Of a DNA stretch of 64,000 nucleotides, positions 1-9,500 are shown one piece after another (position 1 is the first letter of the stretch; each line of letters begins with the position of its first letter). The stretch is from Actinomycetes bacterium (GTDB lineage: Bacteria > Actinomycetota > JAICYB01): the NCBI GenBank assembly GCA_025934435.1, contig JAICYB010000006.1:20504-84503 (forward strand), given 5' to 3'. A model generated the notes under the pieces. The model saw only the letters and a program-made list of their open reading frames with translations, searched no databases and was not told the origin of the DNA. Made by a program: the position numbers and the translations under genes.

Positions 1-1
1 C

Positions 2-3000
2 AGCAACGTCGGCGCCACCGGCGAGGCCGGCGAACCGAACCACGCGAACGTTTCCCTCAAATCGGGTTGCACCGACGCAACTCATCCGAACTCCGGATGT
101 GAGCCGTCCGTCTGGTACACGTGGACCGCGCCGGACGCGAACGCGTACACCATCCAGCTTTGCGGCAGCGATTACGACACGACGCTCGGCGTGTACACAG
201 GGACCGCCGTCGGCGCGCTGACGGCGGTCGGCAGCGACGACAACGGGACGGGGTGCTCGTCGAACCTTCCGAGCCGAGTGACGCTGACCACGACCACCGG
301 CACGACCTACAACATCGCTGTGGCGGGTTTTCACGGCGCTAGTGGAACCATCAGTGGAATGATCCAGCCCTGCACCGACGCTGCTGCGCATTGTCCCGCG
401 CCGGACGCAACCACGACGGCCGCAACGGGGCTGAGCGGTACGGGCGCGACCCTCAATGGAACCGTCAATCCCAACGGGCAATCGACCGACTACCTCTTCA
501 GGTACGGGACCTCTCCGACCGCGCTCTCGAGCGACACGGCGCCTGCGACGTCCGCGGGGAACGGTTCGGCGCCCGCAGCGGCCACGGCGATGGTCACCGG
601 GCTTGCGCCGTCGACGACCTACTACTTCCAGGTCGAAGCGACGAACGGTGCCGGTACATCGGACGGTGCGATCAAGAGCTTCACGACGAACGCTCAGCCG
701 ACGGTGACGACGGGCTCGGCCACCGGGGTGACGGGTACATCGGCGACGCTGAATGGCACCGTCAACCCAGCCGGGTCGCCGACCACATACCACTTCGAGT
801 ACGGGACCACGACTGGTTATGGGACCAACACCGCGACGATCTCGGCCGGTTCGGGAACGACGACGCAATCGGTGTCGGCTCCGATCAGCGGTCTCACGAC
901 CGGGCAGACGTATCACTTCCGTCTCGTTGCGGTGAACACCGGTGGTTCGTCCAACGGTGACGACGCATCCTTCAAGACGTTCGCCGCGCCTGTCGCCACG
1001 ACGGGGACGGCCTCGCCGGTCACGCCGGTCGGTGCGACGCTCAACGCGACGGTCAACCCGTCCGGTCAGCCGACCTCGTACCACTTCGAGTGGGGAACGA
1101 ACACGAATTACGGCAACCTGACGCCGTCGGCGAGCGCCGGCTCGGACAGTCACGACCACTCGGTGTCCGCCAACATCACCGGCCTCACCCCGAGCACGCC
1201 GTACCACTTCCGCATCGTTGCGTCGAACGCGACGGGGATGACCCAAGGTGGCGACGGAACGTTTACGACGCTCGCGGCGAACCAGCCGCCGCACATCACG
1301 TATCCGACGCCGAACGTCACGTCGGTCTCGGGCACGGCCGTGACGCTCAACGCGTTCGTCGATCCCGAGGGTGTCGCGACCAACACGATCCAATTCGACT
1401 GGACACCGGATCCGTTGGTCGGGACCGTGTACCAGCACACGAACGTGGCCGCGGTACCGTCCTCACTGAGCGGCGACTCTGCGAACCACACCGTGACCGC
1501 CTCGCTCACGGGTCTCACGGCGGGAACGACGTACCATTTCCGCGCGCACGCCGTGAACGCGAACGGAACGGGTACGGGCGCGGACCAGACGTTCGTCGCT
1601 GAAGCGCCGCCGACCGCAACGACCGATGCGGCAACGAATGTCATCGACGTGCAAGCGACCTTGAATGGACGCGTGAGCGCGCCGGCGACTACGACGACGG
1701 GAGTCACCGGTCACTTCGAGTGGGGTACGGATACGACCTATGGGTCGACGACCGGCGATGTCGGCGTGACCGCCGACGGCAACAATCATTCCGTTTCGGC
1801 GGATCTTTCGAACCTCACGCCCGGGACGACGTACCACTACCGCCTCGTCGCAACGAACGGTGAGAGCACCGTGAATGGTGCCGATGCAACGTTCACGACG
1901 AAGAAGAAGCCCGACGTCGTCACTGACCCCGCGACGTCGGTGACTCCGACGAGCGCGACACTCAATGGCACCGTGAACCCGAACGGTCTCGCGACGTCGT
2001 ATCAATTCGAATACGACACGGTGAATCCGCCCGTCGCTCATACAGGAACGACGAGTGCCGGGTCCGGGACGACCGTCCAGCCGGCGAGCACGGCGGTCAC
2101 CGGCCTCGCGCCCGGTACGACGTACTTCTTCCGTATCTCCGCGACGAGCGCGGCCAACGGCGGGACGCCGAGCAACGGCAGCATCCTGAGCTTCACGACG
2201 CCCGCGAGCGCTGCGGCCTCGACGGGTCCAGCGACGTCGATCGACTCGACGGCGGCGACGCTGAACGGAACGGTCACCCCCGGCGGTCAAGACACCTCGT
2301 ATCGCTTCGAGTACGGCCTCTCCAACATCTATGACCACACGACGCCGGTTGTCGACGCCGGAAACGGATCGGCGACCCAGAGCGTGTCCGCGGCCATCAC
2401 CGGGTTGACGGCGAGCACGCTGTACCACTTCCACGTTGTGGCGACTAACCCGAGCGGAACCTTCGACGGCGGTGACAACACCTTCACGACCGCGGCGAAC
2501 GGAACGCCGCTCGCGTTCACCAAACCCGCCACGTTGGTCACACCGGCGAGCGCCACGCTGAACGCCACGGTGAATCCGCAGGGCAGTTCCACACAGGCGC
2601 AGTTCCTCTGGGGACCCACGACGTCATACGGGTTCTCGACGCCTCTGACGAACGTCGGTAGCGACAGCACGAACCACGCACTGAGCGCGGCGCTCACACG
2701 ACTCACCGCAGGGCAGACGTACCACTACCAGGTCGTCGCGACGAACACCGCCGGCAGCGTGGCGGGCGACGATCTGACGTTCACCGCCGCGGCGGCGCCC
2801 ACGGCGACGACGAAGCCCGCGTCGAACGTCGATGCGTTCACGGCGACGCTCAACGGCGCGATCAACCCGCAGGGCTCGGAGACAACGTTCCACTTCGAGT
2901 GGGCGACGTCCACGGCCTACGGCAACAACACACCCGAAGACACGCTCCCCGCTGATACTGCGACGCACAACGTCTCGGCGACGCTCGCGGGTCTCGAGCA

Positions 3001-3916
3001 AGGGCAGGTGTACCACTTCCGCGTGGTCGCCACGAACGCCGGCGGAACATCGAACGGCGCGGACATGACGTTCATCGCGTGCGGTTCGTGTCACGACTTC
3101 AACGGCGACGGCAACCCGGACCTTCTGTACTGGAACAACCACACCGGACACATCTCGGTCTGGTTCATGGGCGGGACCGACAACGTCGTCAAACAGGGCG
3201 GTCACGAGATCTCGCCGGACGGCACATCGAACCTGGCGTGGAAGCCGTTCGCGGCCGGCGACGTGAACCGCGACGGCCATCCCGACATCGCGTACTGGAA
3301 CAAGAGGACGGGTCACATCTCGATCTGGTTCATGGGCGGCACGAACGGCGTCGTCAAGCAGGGGAGCCAGGAGATCGTGCCGGACGGTACGTCGAACACG
3401 TCGTGGGTCCCGAGCGCGCTCGGCGACTTCAACGGCGACGGCAGGCTCGACATCATGTACTGGAACAAGAACACGGGCCACATCTCGATCTGGTTCATGG
3501 GCGGTGCCAACGGTGTCGTGCGCCAGGGCGGACAGGAGATCACGCCGGACGGTACGTCCAACACGACGTGGATCCCCTTCGCGACGAGTGACGTCGACAC
3601 GAGCGGCACGACGGACATCGCGTTCTGGAACAACCACACCGGCCACATCTCGATGTGGTTCATGGGCGGGACGAACGGTACCGTCAAGCAGGGCGGTTCC
3701 GAGATCACGCCGGACGGCACGTCGAATACGGCGTGGACGCCGTTCGCGGCCGGCGATATCGACGGTGACGGTCAGCCGGATATCTCGTACTGGAACAAGC
3801 GGACGGGACACATCTCGGAGTGGTTCATGGGCGGGACCGACGGCGTGATCAAACAGGACAGCTCGGAGCTGACGCCGGACGGCACGTCCAACACGACCTG
3901 GATCCCGTTCGACTGA
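2..3916 (+). CDS. Large secreted repeat protein, 5' end outside the window
   Basis: The reading frame is open from the first bases of the window, so about 1,304 residues of a longer protein are seen. The first ~80 residues (SVWYTWTAP, then a CGSDYDTTLGVYTG motif) resemble bacterial pre-peptidase C-terminal-like beta domains. Nine fibronectin III-like modules follow, each with a TLNGTVNP-type strand, an FEYGT/FEWGT strand and a TTYHFR strand. The C-terminus has five repeats of exactly 55 residues with the core GHISxWFMGG and DxNxDGxPDIxYWN, like VCBS/FG-GAP calcium-binding blades. There is no sorting signal or membrane segment at the end. It is probably an exported surface or matrix protein. 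The module types are clear; the function is unknown. Confidence 0.85.
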   Translation, partial: SNVGATGEAGEPNHANVSLKSGCTDATHPNSGCEPSVWYTWTAPDANAYTIQLCGSDYDTTLGVYTGTAVGALTAVGSDDNGTGCSSNLPSRVTLTTTTGTTYNIAVAGFHGASGTISGMIQPCTDAAAHCPAPDATTTAATGLSGTGATLNGTVNPNGQSTDYLFRYGTSPTALSSDTAPATSAGNGSAPAAATAMVTGLAPSTTYYFQVEATNGAGTSDGAIKSFTTNAQPTVTTGSATGVTGTSATLNGTVNPAGSPTTYHFEYGTTTGYGTNTATISAGSGTTTQSVSAPISGLTTGQTYHFRLVAVNTGGSSNGDDASFKTFAAPVATTGTASPVTPVGATLNATVNPSGQPTSYHFEWGTNTNYGNLTPSASAGSDSHDHSVSANITGLTPSTPYHFRIVASNATGMTQGGDGTFTTLAANQPPHITYPTPNVTSVSGTAVTLNAFVDPEGVATNTIQFDWTPDPLVGTVYQHTNVAAVPSSLSGDSANHTVTASLTGLTAGTTYHFRAHAVNANGTGTGADQTFVAEAPPTATTDAATNVIDVQATLNGRVSAPATTTTGVTGHFEWGTDTTYGSTTGDVGVTADGNNHSVSADLSNLTPGTTYHYRLVATNGESTVNGADATFTTKKKPDVVTDPATSVTPTSATLNGTVNPNGLATSYQFEYDTVNPPVAHTGTTSAGSGTTVQPASTAVTGLAPGTTYFFRISATSAANGGTPSNGSILSFTTPASAAASTGPATSIDSTAATLNGTVTPGGQDTSYRFEYGLSNIYDHTTPVVDAGNGSATQSVSAAITGLTASTLYHFHVVATNPSGTFDGGDNTFTTAANGTPLAFTKPATLVTPASATLNATVNPQGSSTQAQFLWGPTTSYGFSTPLTNVGSDSTNHALSAALTRLTAGQTYHYQVVATNTAGSVAGDDLTFTAAAAPTATTKPASNVDAFTATLNGAINPQGSETTFHFEWATSTAYGNNTPEDTLPADTATHNVSATLAGLEQGQVYHFRVVATNAGGTSNGADMTFIACGSCHDFNGDGNPDLLYWNNHTGHISVWFMGGTDNVVKQGGHEISPDGTSNLAWKPFAAGDVNRDGHPDIAYWNKRTGHISIWFMGGTNGVVKQGSQEIVPDGTSNTSWVPSALGDFNGDGRLDIMYWNKNTGHISIWFMGGANGVVRQGGQEITPDGTSNTTWIPFATSDVDTSGTTDIAFWNNHTGHISMWFMGGTNGTVKQGGSEITPDGTSNTAWTPFAAGDIDGDGQPDISYWNKRTGHISEWFMGGTDGVIKQDSSELTPDGTSNTTWIPFD

Positions 3917-3927
3917 GCCGTGGTTCT

Positions 3928-3956
3928 TTGACGGTCGCTGCGGCCCGTGCTAGGTT
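3928..3956 (+). promoter_or_regulatory. Probable promoter of the dksA-like/lspA/rluD operon
   Basis: A TTGACG -35 box (3928-3933) is followed, after an ideal 17-nt spacer, by TAGGTT (3951-3956). It lies in the only non-coding gap before the dksA-like gene and predicts a 5' UTR of about 65 nt. That UTR contains a CCGCCC/GGGCGG hairpin and a weak GAAGG ribosome binding site. Confidence 0.6.
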
Positions 3957-4028
3957 CGCCGCCCTGAAGCGGGCGGGGGAATAGCCGCGATACGGGCCGG
4001 GTTTCGTCGCCCCGAAGGTGTTTTCACC

Positions 4029-4385
4029 ATGGCGAAGACGAGAGCGACCCCGAAGAACATCAAAGATATCGAGGAGAAACTTCGCGCTGAGCGCGATGAT
4101 CTCCTCCGCCAGGTCGCCGAGCTCGAGGGCGGCGACGCGGCGACGAGCGACCTCGACGAAGCCGGCGAGCCCGAGACGGTGACGACGGAGCGCGAGCGCG
4201 ATCTGTCTCTCCTCGACAACGCGCGCGGGCTGCTCGACCTTGTCGAGACCGCTCTGGCCAAGATCGACGCCGGGACGTACGGCGTGTGCGCCTCCTGCGG
4301 TAAGTCGATCGAAGCGGCGCGACTGAAAGCGCTGCCGCATGCGACGCTGTGCATCGCATGCAAGCGCAAAGAGGAACGCCACTGA
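4029..4385 (+). CDS. TraR/DksA-family C4 zinc-finger protein
   Basis: This is a 118-residue protein. Its N-terminal ~80 residues are charged and helical (a coiled-coil pattern rich in Glu, Leu and Arg). A C-terminal zinc finger has the form C-x2-C-x17-C-x2-C (CASCGKSIEA to CIACKRK), the DksA/TraR signature. Family members bind in the secondary channel of RNA polymerase and alter promoter kinetics, often with ppGpp. A small DksA-like gene next to lspA is also usual in Streptomyces. The ATG start is preceded by GAAGG. The end overlaps lspA, so the two are translationally coupled. Confidence 0.85.
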   Translation: MAKTRATPKNIKDIEEKLRAERDDLLRQVAELEGGDAATSDLDEAGEPETVTTERERDLSLLDNARGLLDLVETALAKIDAGTYGVCASCGKSIEAARLKALPHATLCIACKRKEERH

Positions 4386-4888
4386 GGAAGCGCAGGACCC
4401 GCTTGGTCCTGCTCGCTCTCGCGATCACGGCGCTCGACCAGCTCACGAAGGCGGCGATCGTCGCGTGGCTTCCGGAAGGCGCCTCGCATCCGATCGTCGA
4501 TCACGTCTTGTGGTTCACCCACCTCCGCAACTCCGGTGCGGCGTTCAGCACGATGCGCGGGTTCTCGGGTCTCCTCGTCCTCGCCGCGCTCGTCGGCGTC
4601 ATCGCGTTCCTCGCCGTCGTCGTACGCGACCCGGGACGTTGGAGCGGTCTCGGCGCCGCGTTCGTCGCGGGCGGTGCGCTCGGCAACCTGACCGATCGCC
4701 TCGTCCGCGGTGGACCGATCCACGGCACGGTGGTCGACTTCATCGACTTCCACTTCTGGCCGGCGTTCAACGTTGCCGACAGCGCGATCACGATCGGTGC
4801 GATCGTGATCCTGCTCGCGAGCTTCTTCGAGAAGCCTCGCCGCATCGAAGCGGAAGGGGAGCCCGACGATGCGGTTCGCAGTTCCTGA
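4358..4888 (+). CDS. lspA: Signal peptidase II (lipoprotein signal peptidase)
   Basis: LspA is an inner-membrane aspartyl protease that removes signal peptides from prolipoproteins after lipidation. About 176 residues with four hydrophobic segments are encoded. All family motifs are visible: ALDQLTK near the start, RNSGAAFS, GALGNLTDR with the first catalytic Asp, and FNVADSAI with the second. The window encodes likely clients, such as the M28 peptidase and LivJ lipoproteins. The start is uncertain: GTG 4349, ATG 4358 and CTG 4382 (preceded by GAGGAA) are all in frame. Every choice overlaps the dksA-like gene. Confidence 0.92.
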   Translation: MQAQRGTPLRKRRTRLVLLALAITALDQLTKAAIVAWLPEGASHPIVDHVLWFTHLRNSGAAFSTMRGFSGLLVLAALVGVIAFLAVVVRDPGRWSGLGAAFVAGGALGNLTDRLVRGGPIHGTVVDFIDFHFWPAFNVADSAITIGAIVILLASFFEKPRRIEAEGEPDDAVRSS

Positions 4889-5765
4889 GGACGCCGGAGG
4901 CGAACGACTCGACGTCGTTCTCGCGCGCCTCGCGGAGATCTCTCGCGCTCGCGCGGGCGCCGTCATCGATGCCGGAGCGGTGCGCGTGAACGATGTCGTG
5001 GCGCGCAAGTCGCTCCGAGTGGCTTCGTCCGACACGATCGAGATGGACCAGGTCGATGCCGTCGACGTCGAAGCGCCGGAGGGCGTGGAGATCACCTACG
5101 AGGACGACGACATCCTCGTTGTCGACAAACCGGCCGGCGTTGTTGTGCATGCGGGAGCCGGCGTCCGCGGCGGCACGATGGTCGACGCGCTCCGCGCGAG
5201 CGGACGCACGCTCGCACCGCGCGGCGGAGCGGATCGTCCGGGGATCGTGCACCGTTTGGACCGGGACGTGTCCGGCCTGCTCGTGGTGGCGAAGAGCGAC
5301 GTCGCGCACGAGGCCCTCGTGGATGCCATGCAGCGCCGAGACATCGACCGTCGATACCTCGCGCTCGTGCACGGGGTGCCGTCCGCCGATCGCGGGAAGA
5401 TCGACGCCCCCGTCGGACGAAGCCCCAAGCACCGCACCCGGATGGCCGTGACGGCCGACGGCCGCCCGGCGGTGACGTGGTTCGAGGTCCGGGAGCGGTT
5501 GACGGACCTCACGTTGCTCGACGTGAAGCTCGAAACGGGACGGACCCACCAGATCCGCACGCACCTCGCGTCGATCGGCCACCCCATCGTCGGGGACTCG
5601 GCGTACGGCCGCGACCCCCGTCGCGCACGGGAGCTCGGACTGAAGCGTCCGTTCCTGCATGCGTATCGCTTGACTTTCGCGCATCCTGTGACGGACGGGG
5701 AGATCACGGTGACGAGCGAGCTACCGAAAGATCTGGCGGAAGCGCTGGAGCGGCTCCGCGCGTGA
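4869..5765 (+). CDS. rluD: RluA/RluD-family 23S rRNA pseudouridine synthase
   Basis: This 298-residue enzyme has an N-terminal S4 RNA-binding domain (residues ~8-65, ERLDVVLARL) and an RluA-type catalytic domain. The HRLDRDVSGLLVVAK motif near residue 125 carries the catalytic Asp. GRTHQIRTHL and GDSAYG motifs follow. The family isomerises uridines in 23S rRNA; RluD proper makes the helix-69 pseudouridines, but the exact target here is inferred from family and synteny with lspA. The ATG lies within the last codons of lspA, indicating coupling. Confidence 0.88.
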   Translation: MRFAVPEDAGGERLDVVLARLAEISRARAGAVIDAGAVRVNDVVARKSLRVASSDTIEMDQVDAVDVEAPEGVEITYEDDDILVVDKPAGVVVHAGAGVRGGTMVDALRASGRTLAPRGGADRPGIVHRLDRDVSGLLVVAKSDVAHEALVDAMQRRDIDRRYLALVHGVPSADRGKIDAPVGRSPKHRTRMAVTADGRPAVTWFEVRERLTDLTLLDVKLETGRTHQIRTHLASIGHPIVGDSAYGRDPRRARELGLKRPFLHAYRLTFAHPVTDGEITVTSELPKDLAEALERLRA

Positions 5766-6433
5766 AGGCGTTCCTCCATCGCTGGCGGTGGGCCGTCTTC
5801 GGTGTGACGGCGGTGGTGCTGATCGCTGCCGCGTACCTCTCATACGGCGCCACGACCTCGAAGGTCGCCGGCGTGCTCGGGCCGACGCCGGGACCGAACT
5901 CGTCGGGACACATCGCCGCGCAACGCGCCTATCTCGCACGCGTGTCGAAGAGCCATCCGTCCACGGCGTCGGGAGCGCTCATCTCCCTGGCGCGCATGAT
6001 GCGCGCGACCGATGCCGAAGCGCTCCGTCCCGGCGGGAAGTTGACGGCGATCTTCGTTCGCTTCCCGACCAGTCAGCCCGAAGCCCTCAAGCTGACCGGG
6101 TCCATCTCGGACGCGATGAACGAACGTGCGAAGCAGCTGCAGGGTGTCGTCCAGGCGGAGATCTCGGGACTCCGGAAAGAGCTCGGGACGGCGAAGGGCG
6201 CGCAACGCGCCCAGACGCAGTCGATGATCGCGCAGCGGCAGAGTGGCCTCGCGCAGATCACCGGTGATTGCGCGTGCATCTACGCACTCGTCGTCGAGCG
6301 ATCGACGCTCGGCAAGCTCGAGGCCGAGCAGGAAACGGCCGGTGTGCGGCTCGTGGACGTGCCCGATCCGCCCGTCGCAACGCTGCAGGGCTGGCAGCTG
6401 ACGCCCATCATCCCGGGGGCCCGGACCGGCTAG
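5762..6433 (+). CDS. Single-pass membrane protein of unknown function
   Basis: This is a 223-residue protein that I do not recognise. A short basic N-terminus (KAFLHRWRW) is followed by one membrane helix (~residues 10-30). The extracytoplasmic part has an alpha-helical, coiled-coil-like middle (~110-165) rich in Lys, Gln and Ala, and a CAC motif near 175. The GTG start overlaps the rluD stop as GTGA, so it belongs to the lspA-rluD transcript. A strong terminator follows at once, making it the last gene of the unit. A role in the cell envelope is only a guess from topology. Confidence 0.7.
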   Translation: MKAFLHRWRWAVFGVTAVVLIAAAYLSYGATTSKVAGVLGPTPGPNSSGHIAAQRAYLARVSKSHPSTASGALISLARMMRATDAEALRPGGKLTAIFVRFPTSQPEALKLTGSISDAMNERAKQLQGVVQAEISGLRKELGTAKGAQRAQTQSMIAQRQSGLAQITGDCACIYALVVERSTLGKLEAEQETAGVRLVDVPDPPVATLQGWQLTPIIPGARTG

Positions 6434-6457
6434 AAGGCCCGGTTTCGCGGGCTTTTC
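6434..6457 (+). terminator. Rho-independent terminator after the lspA-rluD operon
   Basis: AAGGCCCG and CGGGCTTT form an 8-bp stem (one G-U pair) around a six-base loop, followed by TTTTCT. It directly follows the stop codon at 6433 and precedes the dnaE promoter. Confidence 0.8.
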
Positions 6458-6466
6458 TGCGAACCG

Positions 6467-6494
6467 TTGACCCGTCGGTGGGCGCAGGTAGCAT
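6467..6494 (+). promoter_or_regulatory. Probable dnaE promoter
   Basis: TTGACC (6467-6472) and TAGCAT (6489-6494) are separated by 16 nt. The predicted transcription start falls on the ATG at 6502, which opens an 11-codon ORF rather than dnaE itself. Confidence 0.6.
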
Positions 6495-6501
6495 CCGCTG
6501 G

Positions 6502-6534
6502 ATGTCGACCCCGGGGCTTGGCGGCGCGGCGTGA
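6502..6534 (+). CDS. Putative leaderless 10-residue leader peptide before dnaE
   Basis: The ATG lies 7 nt after the TAGCAT box and encodes MSTPGLGGAA. Its TGA overlaps the GTG start of dnaE as GTGA, the coupling used by real operon genes in this window. No ribosome binding site precedes the dnaE GTG, so initiation there may depend on ribosomes ending on this mini-ORF. The peptide has no run of one amino acid that would suggest attenuation. Confidence 0.45.
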   Translation: MSTPGLGGAA

Positions 6535-9500
6535 CGAAGTCCTGCGTGCATCTGCACGTCCATACGGAATATTCGATGCTCGACGGCGCGGCGCGCATCC
6601 GTCAGCTCACGAAAGAGGCCGCACGGCTCGGGATGCCGGCGCTCGCGATCACCGATCACGGCGTCCTGTACGGCCTCATCGACTTCTACCAGGCGTGTCA
6701 CGAGGTCGGGATCAAGCCCATCCTCGGATGCGAGCTGTACCTCGCGCGTGAGTCGCGCTTCTCGAAGCTCAAGGGCGACGACAACCCGAAGACGATCCAG
6801 CACTTGACGGTCCTCGCGCGGAACGAGGCCGGCTACCGGAACCTGCTGAAGCTCGCGACGGCTGCGTCCCTCGAAGGGCTCTATTACAAGCCGCGCGTCG
6901 ACATGGAGATCCTCGCCGAGCACGCCGAGGGCCTCATCGGCACGACCGGATGTCTGAACGGTCAGGTGCCTCGTCTCCTCCTCGAGGAGCGATTCGAAGA
7001 CGCGCGGACGCAAGCGGGGAAGTGGCAGGACATCTTCGGGAAGGAGAACTTCTTCATCGAGCTCCAGGATCACGGGATCGCCGACCAGCGCAAGGTGAAC
7101 CCGCACCTCATCGAGATGTCGTCGAAGCTCGGCATCCCGATGATCGCGACGAACGACCTTCACTACACCTCGCGCGCGGACGCCGAAGCTCACGACGTCC
7201 TTCTCTGCATCCAAACGGGCGCGACCATCGACGAACCGAACCGATTCAAGTTCGACGGCGACGAGTTCTACCTGAAGTCGCGTGAAGAGATGGACGCCGC
7301 ACTCCCGCAGTACACAGACGCGATCGACCGCACCCTCGACGTGGCCGAGATGTGCGATGTCACGCTCCGGTTCGGGGAGTTCCAGCTGCCCGACTTCCTG
7401 CCGCCGGACGGATCAGACCTCGACACCTACCTCCGCCAGATGGTGATCGCCGGCGCCAAGCAGCGTTACGGCGATCCGTTGCCGCGCGAGGTGATGGCGC
7501 GCATCGAAGAGGAACTCGGCGTCATCGCGCGTATGGGGTTTGCCGGATACTTCCTCGTCGTCGGCGACCTCGTGCAGTGGGCGAGAGGGAAAGGGATCCG
7601 GGTCGGTCCGGGACGAGGCTCCGCCGCCGGCACGATAACGACGTACTGCCTCGGGATCACGCTGCTCGAGCCGCTGCGCTACGGCCTCGTGTTCGAACGG
7701 TTCCTCAATCCGGAACGCCACGAGATGCCGGACTTCGACATCGACTTCGACGAGCGCTATCGCAGCGAGGTCATCACGTACCTGCGTCAGAAGTACGGCG
7801 AAGATCGCGTTGCGCAGGTCGTGACGTTCGCAACGATCAAGGCGAAGAGCGGGATCCGTGACGCGGCGCGCGTCCTCGACTACCCGTACATGGTCGGCGA
7901 CCGGCTCGCGAAGATGTTCCCGCGCTCGTTGCTCGGGAAGGATCCGTCGCTGCAGGACTGCTTCGAGCGCTCGTCCGACGCGAAGTGGACGTACGCGTAC
8001 ACGGAGGCAGCGGAGCTCCGGAAGGCGTACGAAGAGGAAGCCGACAGCAAGCGGATCCTCGACGCGGCCCGCAAGCTCGAAGGCCTGCGCCGTCAGTCCG
8101 GGGTGCATGCGGCGGCGTGCGTCATCTCACGCGAGCCGCTCACGAACTTCACAGCGCTCCAGCGGACGGACCAGGGCGACATCGTCACGCAGTACGAGAT
8201 GAACGCGATCGGAGAGCTCGGGCTCCTGAAGATCGACGTTCTCGGTCTGGGCAACCTCACCGTCATCGAGCTGACGCTCGACATCCTGCGGTCGCAGGGC
8301 ATCGAGTGCGACATCGACAACGTCCCGCTCGACGACCCGAAGGTCTACGAGCTCCTGCAGCGTGGCGACGTCGACGGCGTGTTCCAGCTGGAATCGGAAG
8401 GTATGCGCCGCCACCTCAAGGCGCTTCGTCCGGACCGGTTCGAAGACATCGTCGCCATGAACGCGTTGTACCGGCCGGGCCCGATGCAGGAGATCGACAA
8501 GTACATCGCGGGCAAGCACAACCCCGAGCGAGTCAACTACGAGCACACGCTGCTCAAGGACGTCCTCGGCGACACGTTCGGCGTGATCGTCTACCAGGAA
8601 CAGGTTCTGCAGCTGCTGCAACGCGTCGCCGGATACACGGTCGGGGAAGCCGACGTCGTGCGGAAGGCGATCGGTAAGAAGATCGAAAAGAAGATGAAGG
8701 CGGAGGAGCCGAAGTTCCTCGCCGGCGCCGAAGCGCAGGGACTCACCCTCGATCAGGCGAAGCATCTCTGGGAGCTCATCCAGCCGTTCGCGGGTTACTC
8801 ATTCAACCGCGCACACGCGGCGTGTTACGGCCTCGTCGCCTACCAGACGGCCTACCTCAAGTCGCACTATCCGGTCGCATACCTCTCGGCCCTCCTCACA
8901 AAAGCGAGCGATACGAAAGACGAGAAGACGAAGTACCTCGCATCGGCTCGCAAGATGGGCCTCGAGGTGCTCCCGCCGGACGTCAATGGTTCGCAGGCGG
9001 GGTTCGCGCCGGACCCCGAGATGCCGGACAAGATCCGCTTCGGTCTCGGCGGGATCCGGAACGTCGGTGACGGCGTCGTCCAGCAGATCATCGCGGCGCG
9101 GCGTGAGGGCGGTCCGTTCAAGGACTTCTTCGATCTCTGCTGGCGCGTAGACGTGAGCGTCCTGAACAAGCGAACGATCGAGTCGATGGTGAAAGCCGGC
9201 GCATTCGACTCACTTGGACACGAACGAGGCGGACTGCTCGAGGTGTTCGAGGCGTCCGTCGAGCAGATCGCGTCGGCGCGACGTAAGGAAGCCGAAGGGT
9301 ACGTCTCGCTGTTCGACGAACCGGGCGGCTCCGGCGACAAGACGCTCGTCGGCTCGCAGATGGCCGTTCCGGCGACGGAGCTTCCGAAGAGCGTGATGCT
9401 CGCGTACGAGAAGGAGATGCTCGGCAACTACGTGACCGACCATCCGCTCGCCGGACTCGAGGACGTGCTCGCCATACAGACGGACGCGACACTCGCGTCC

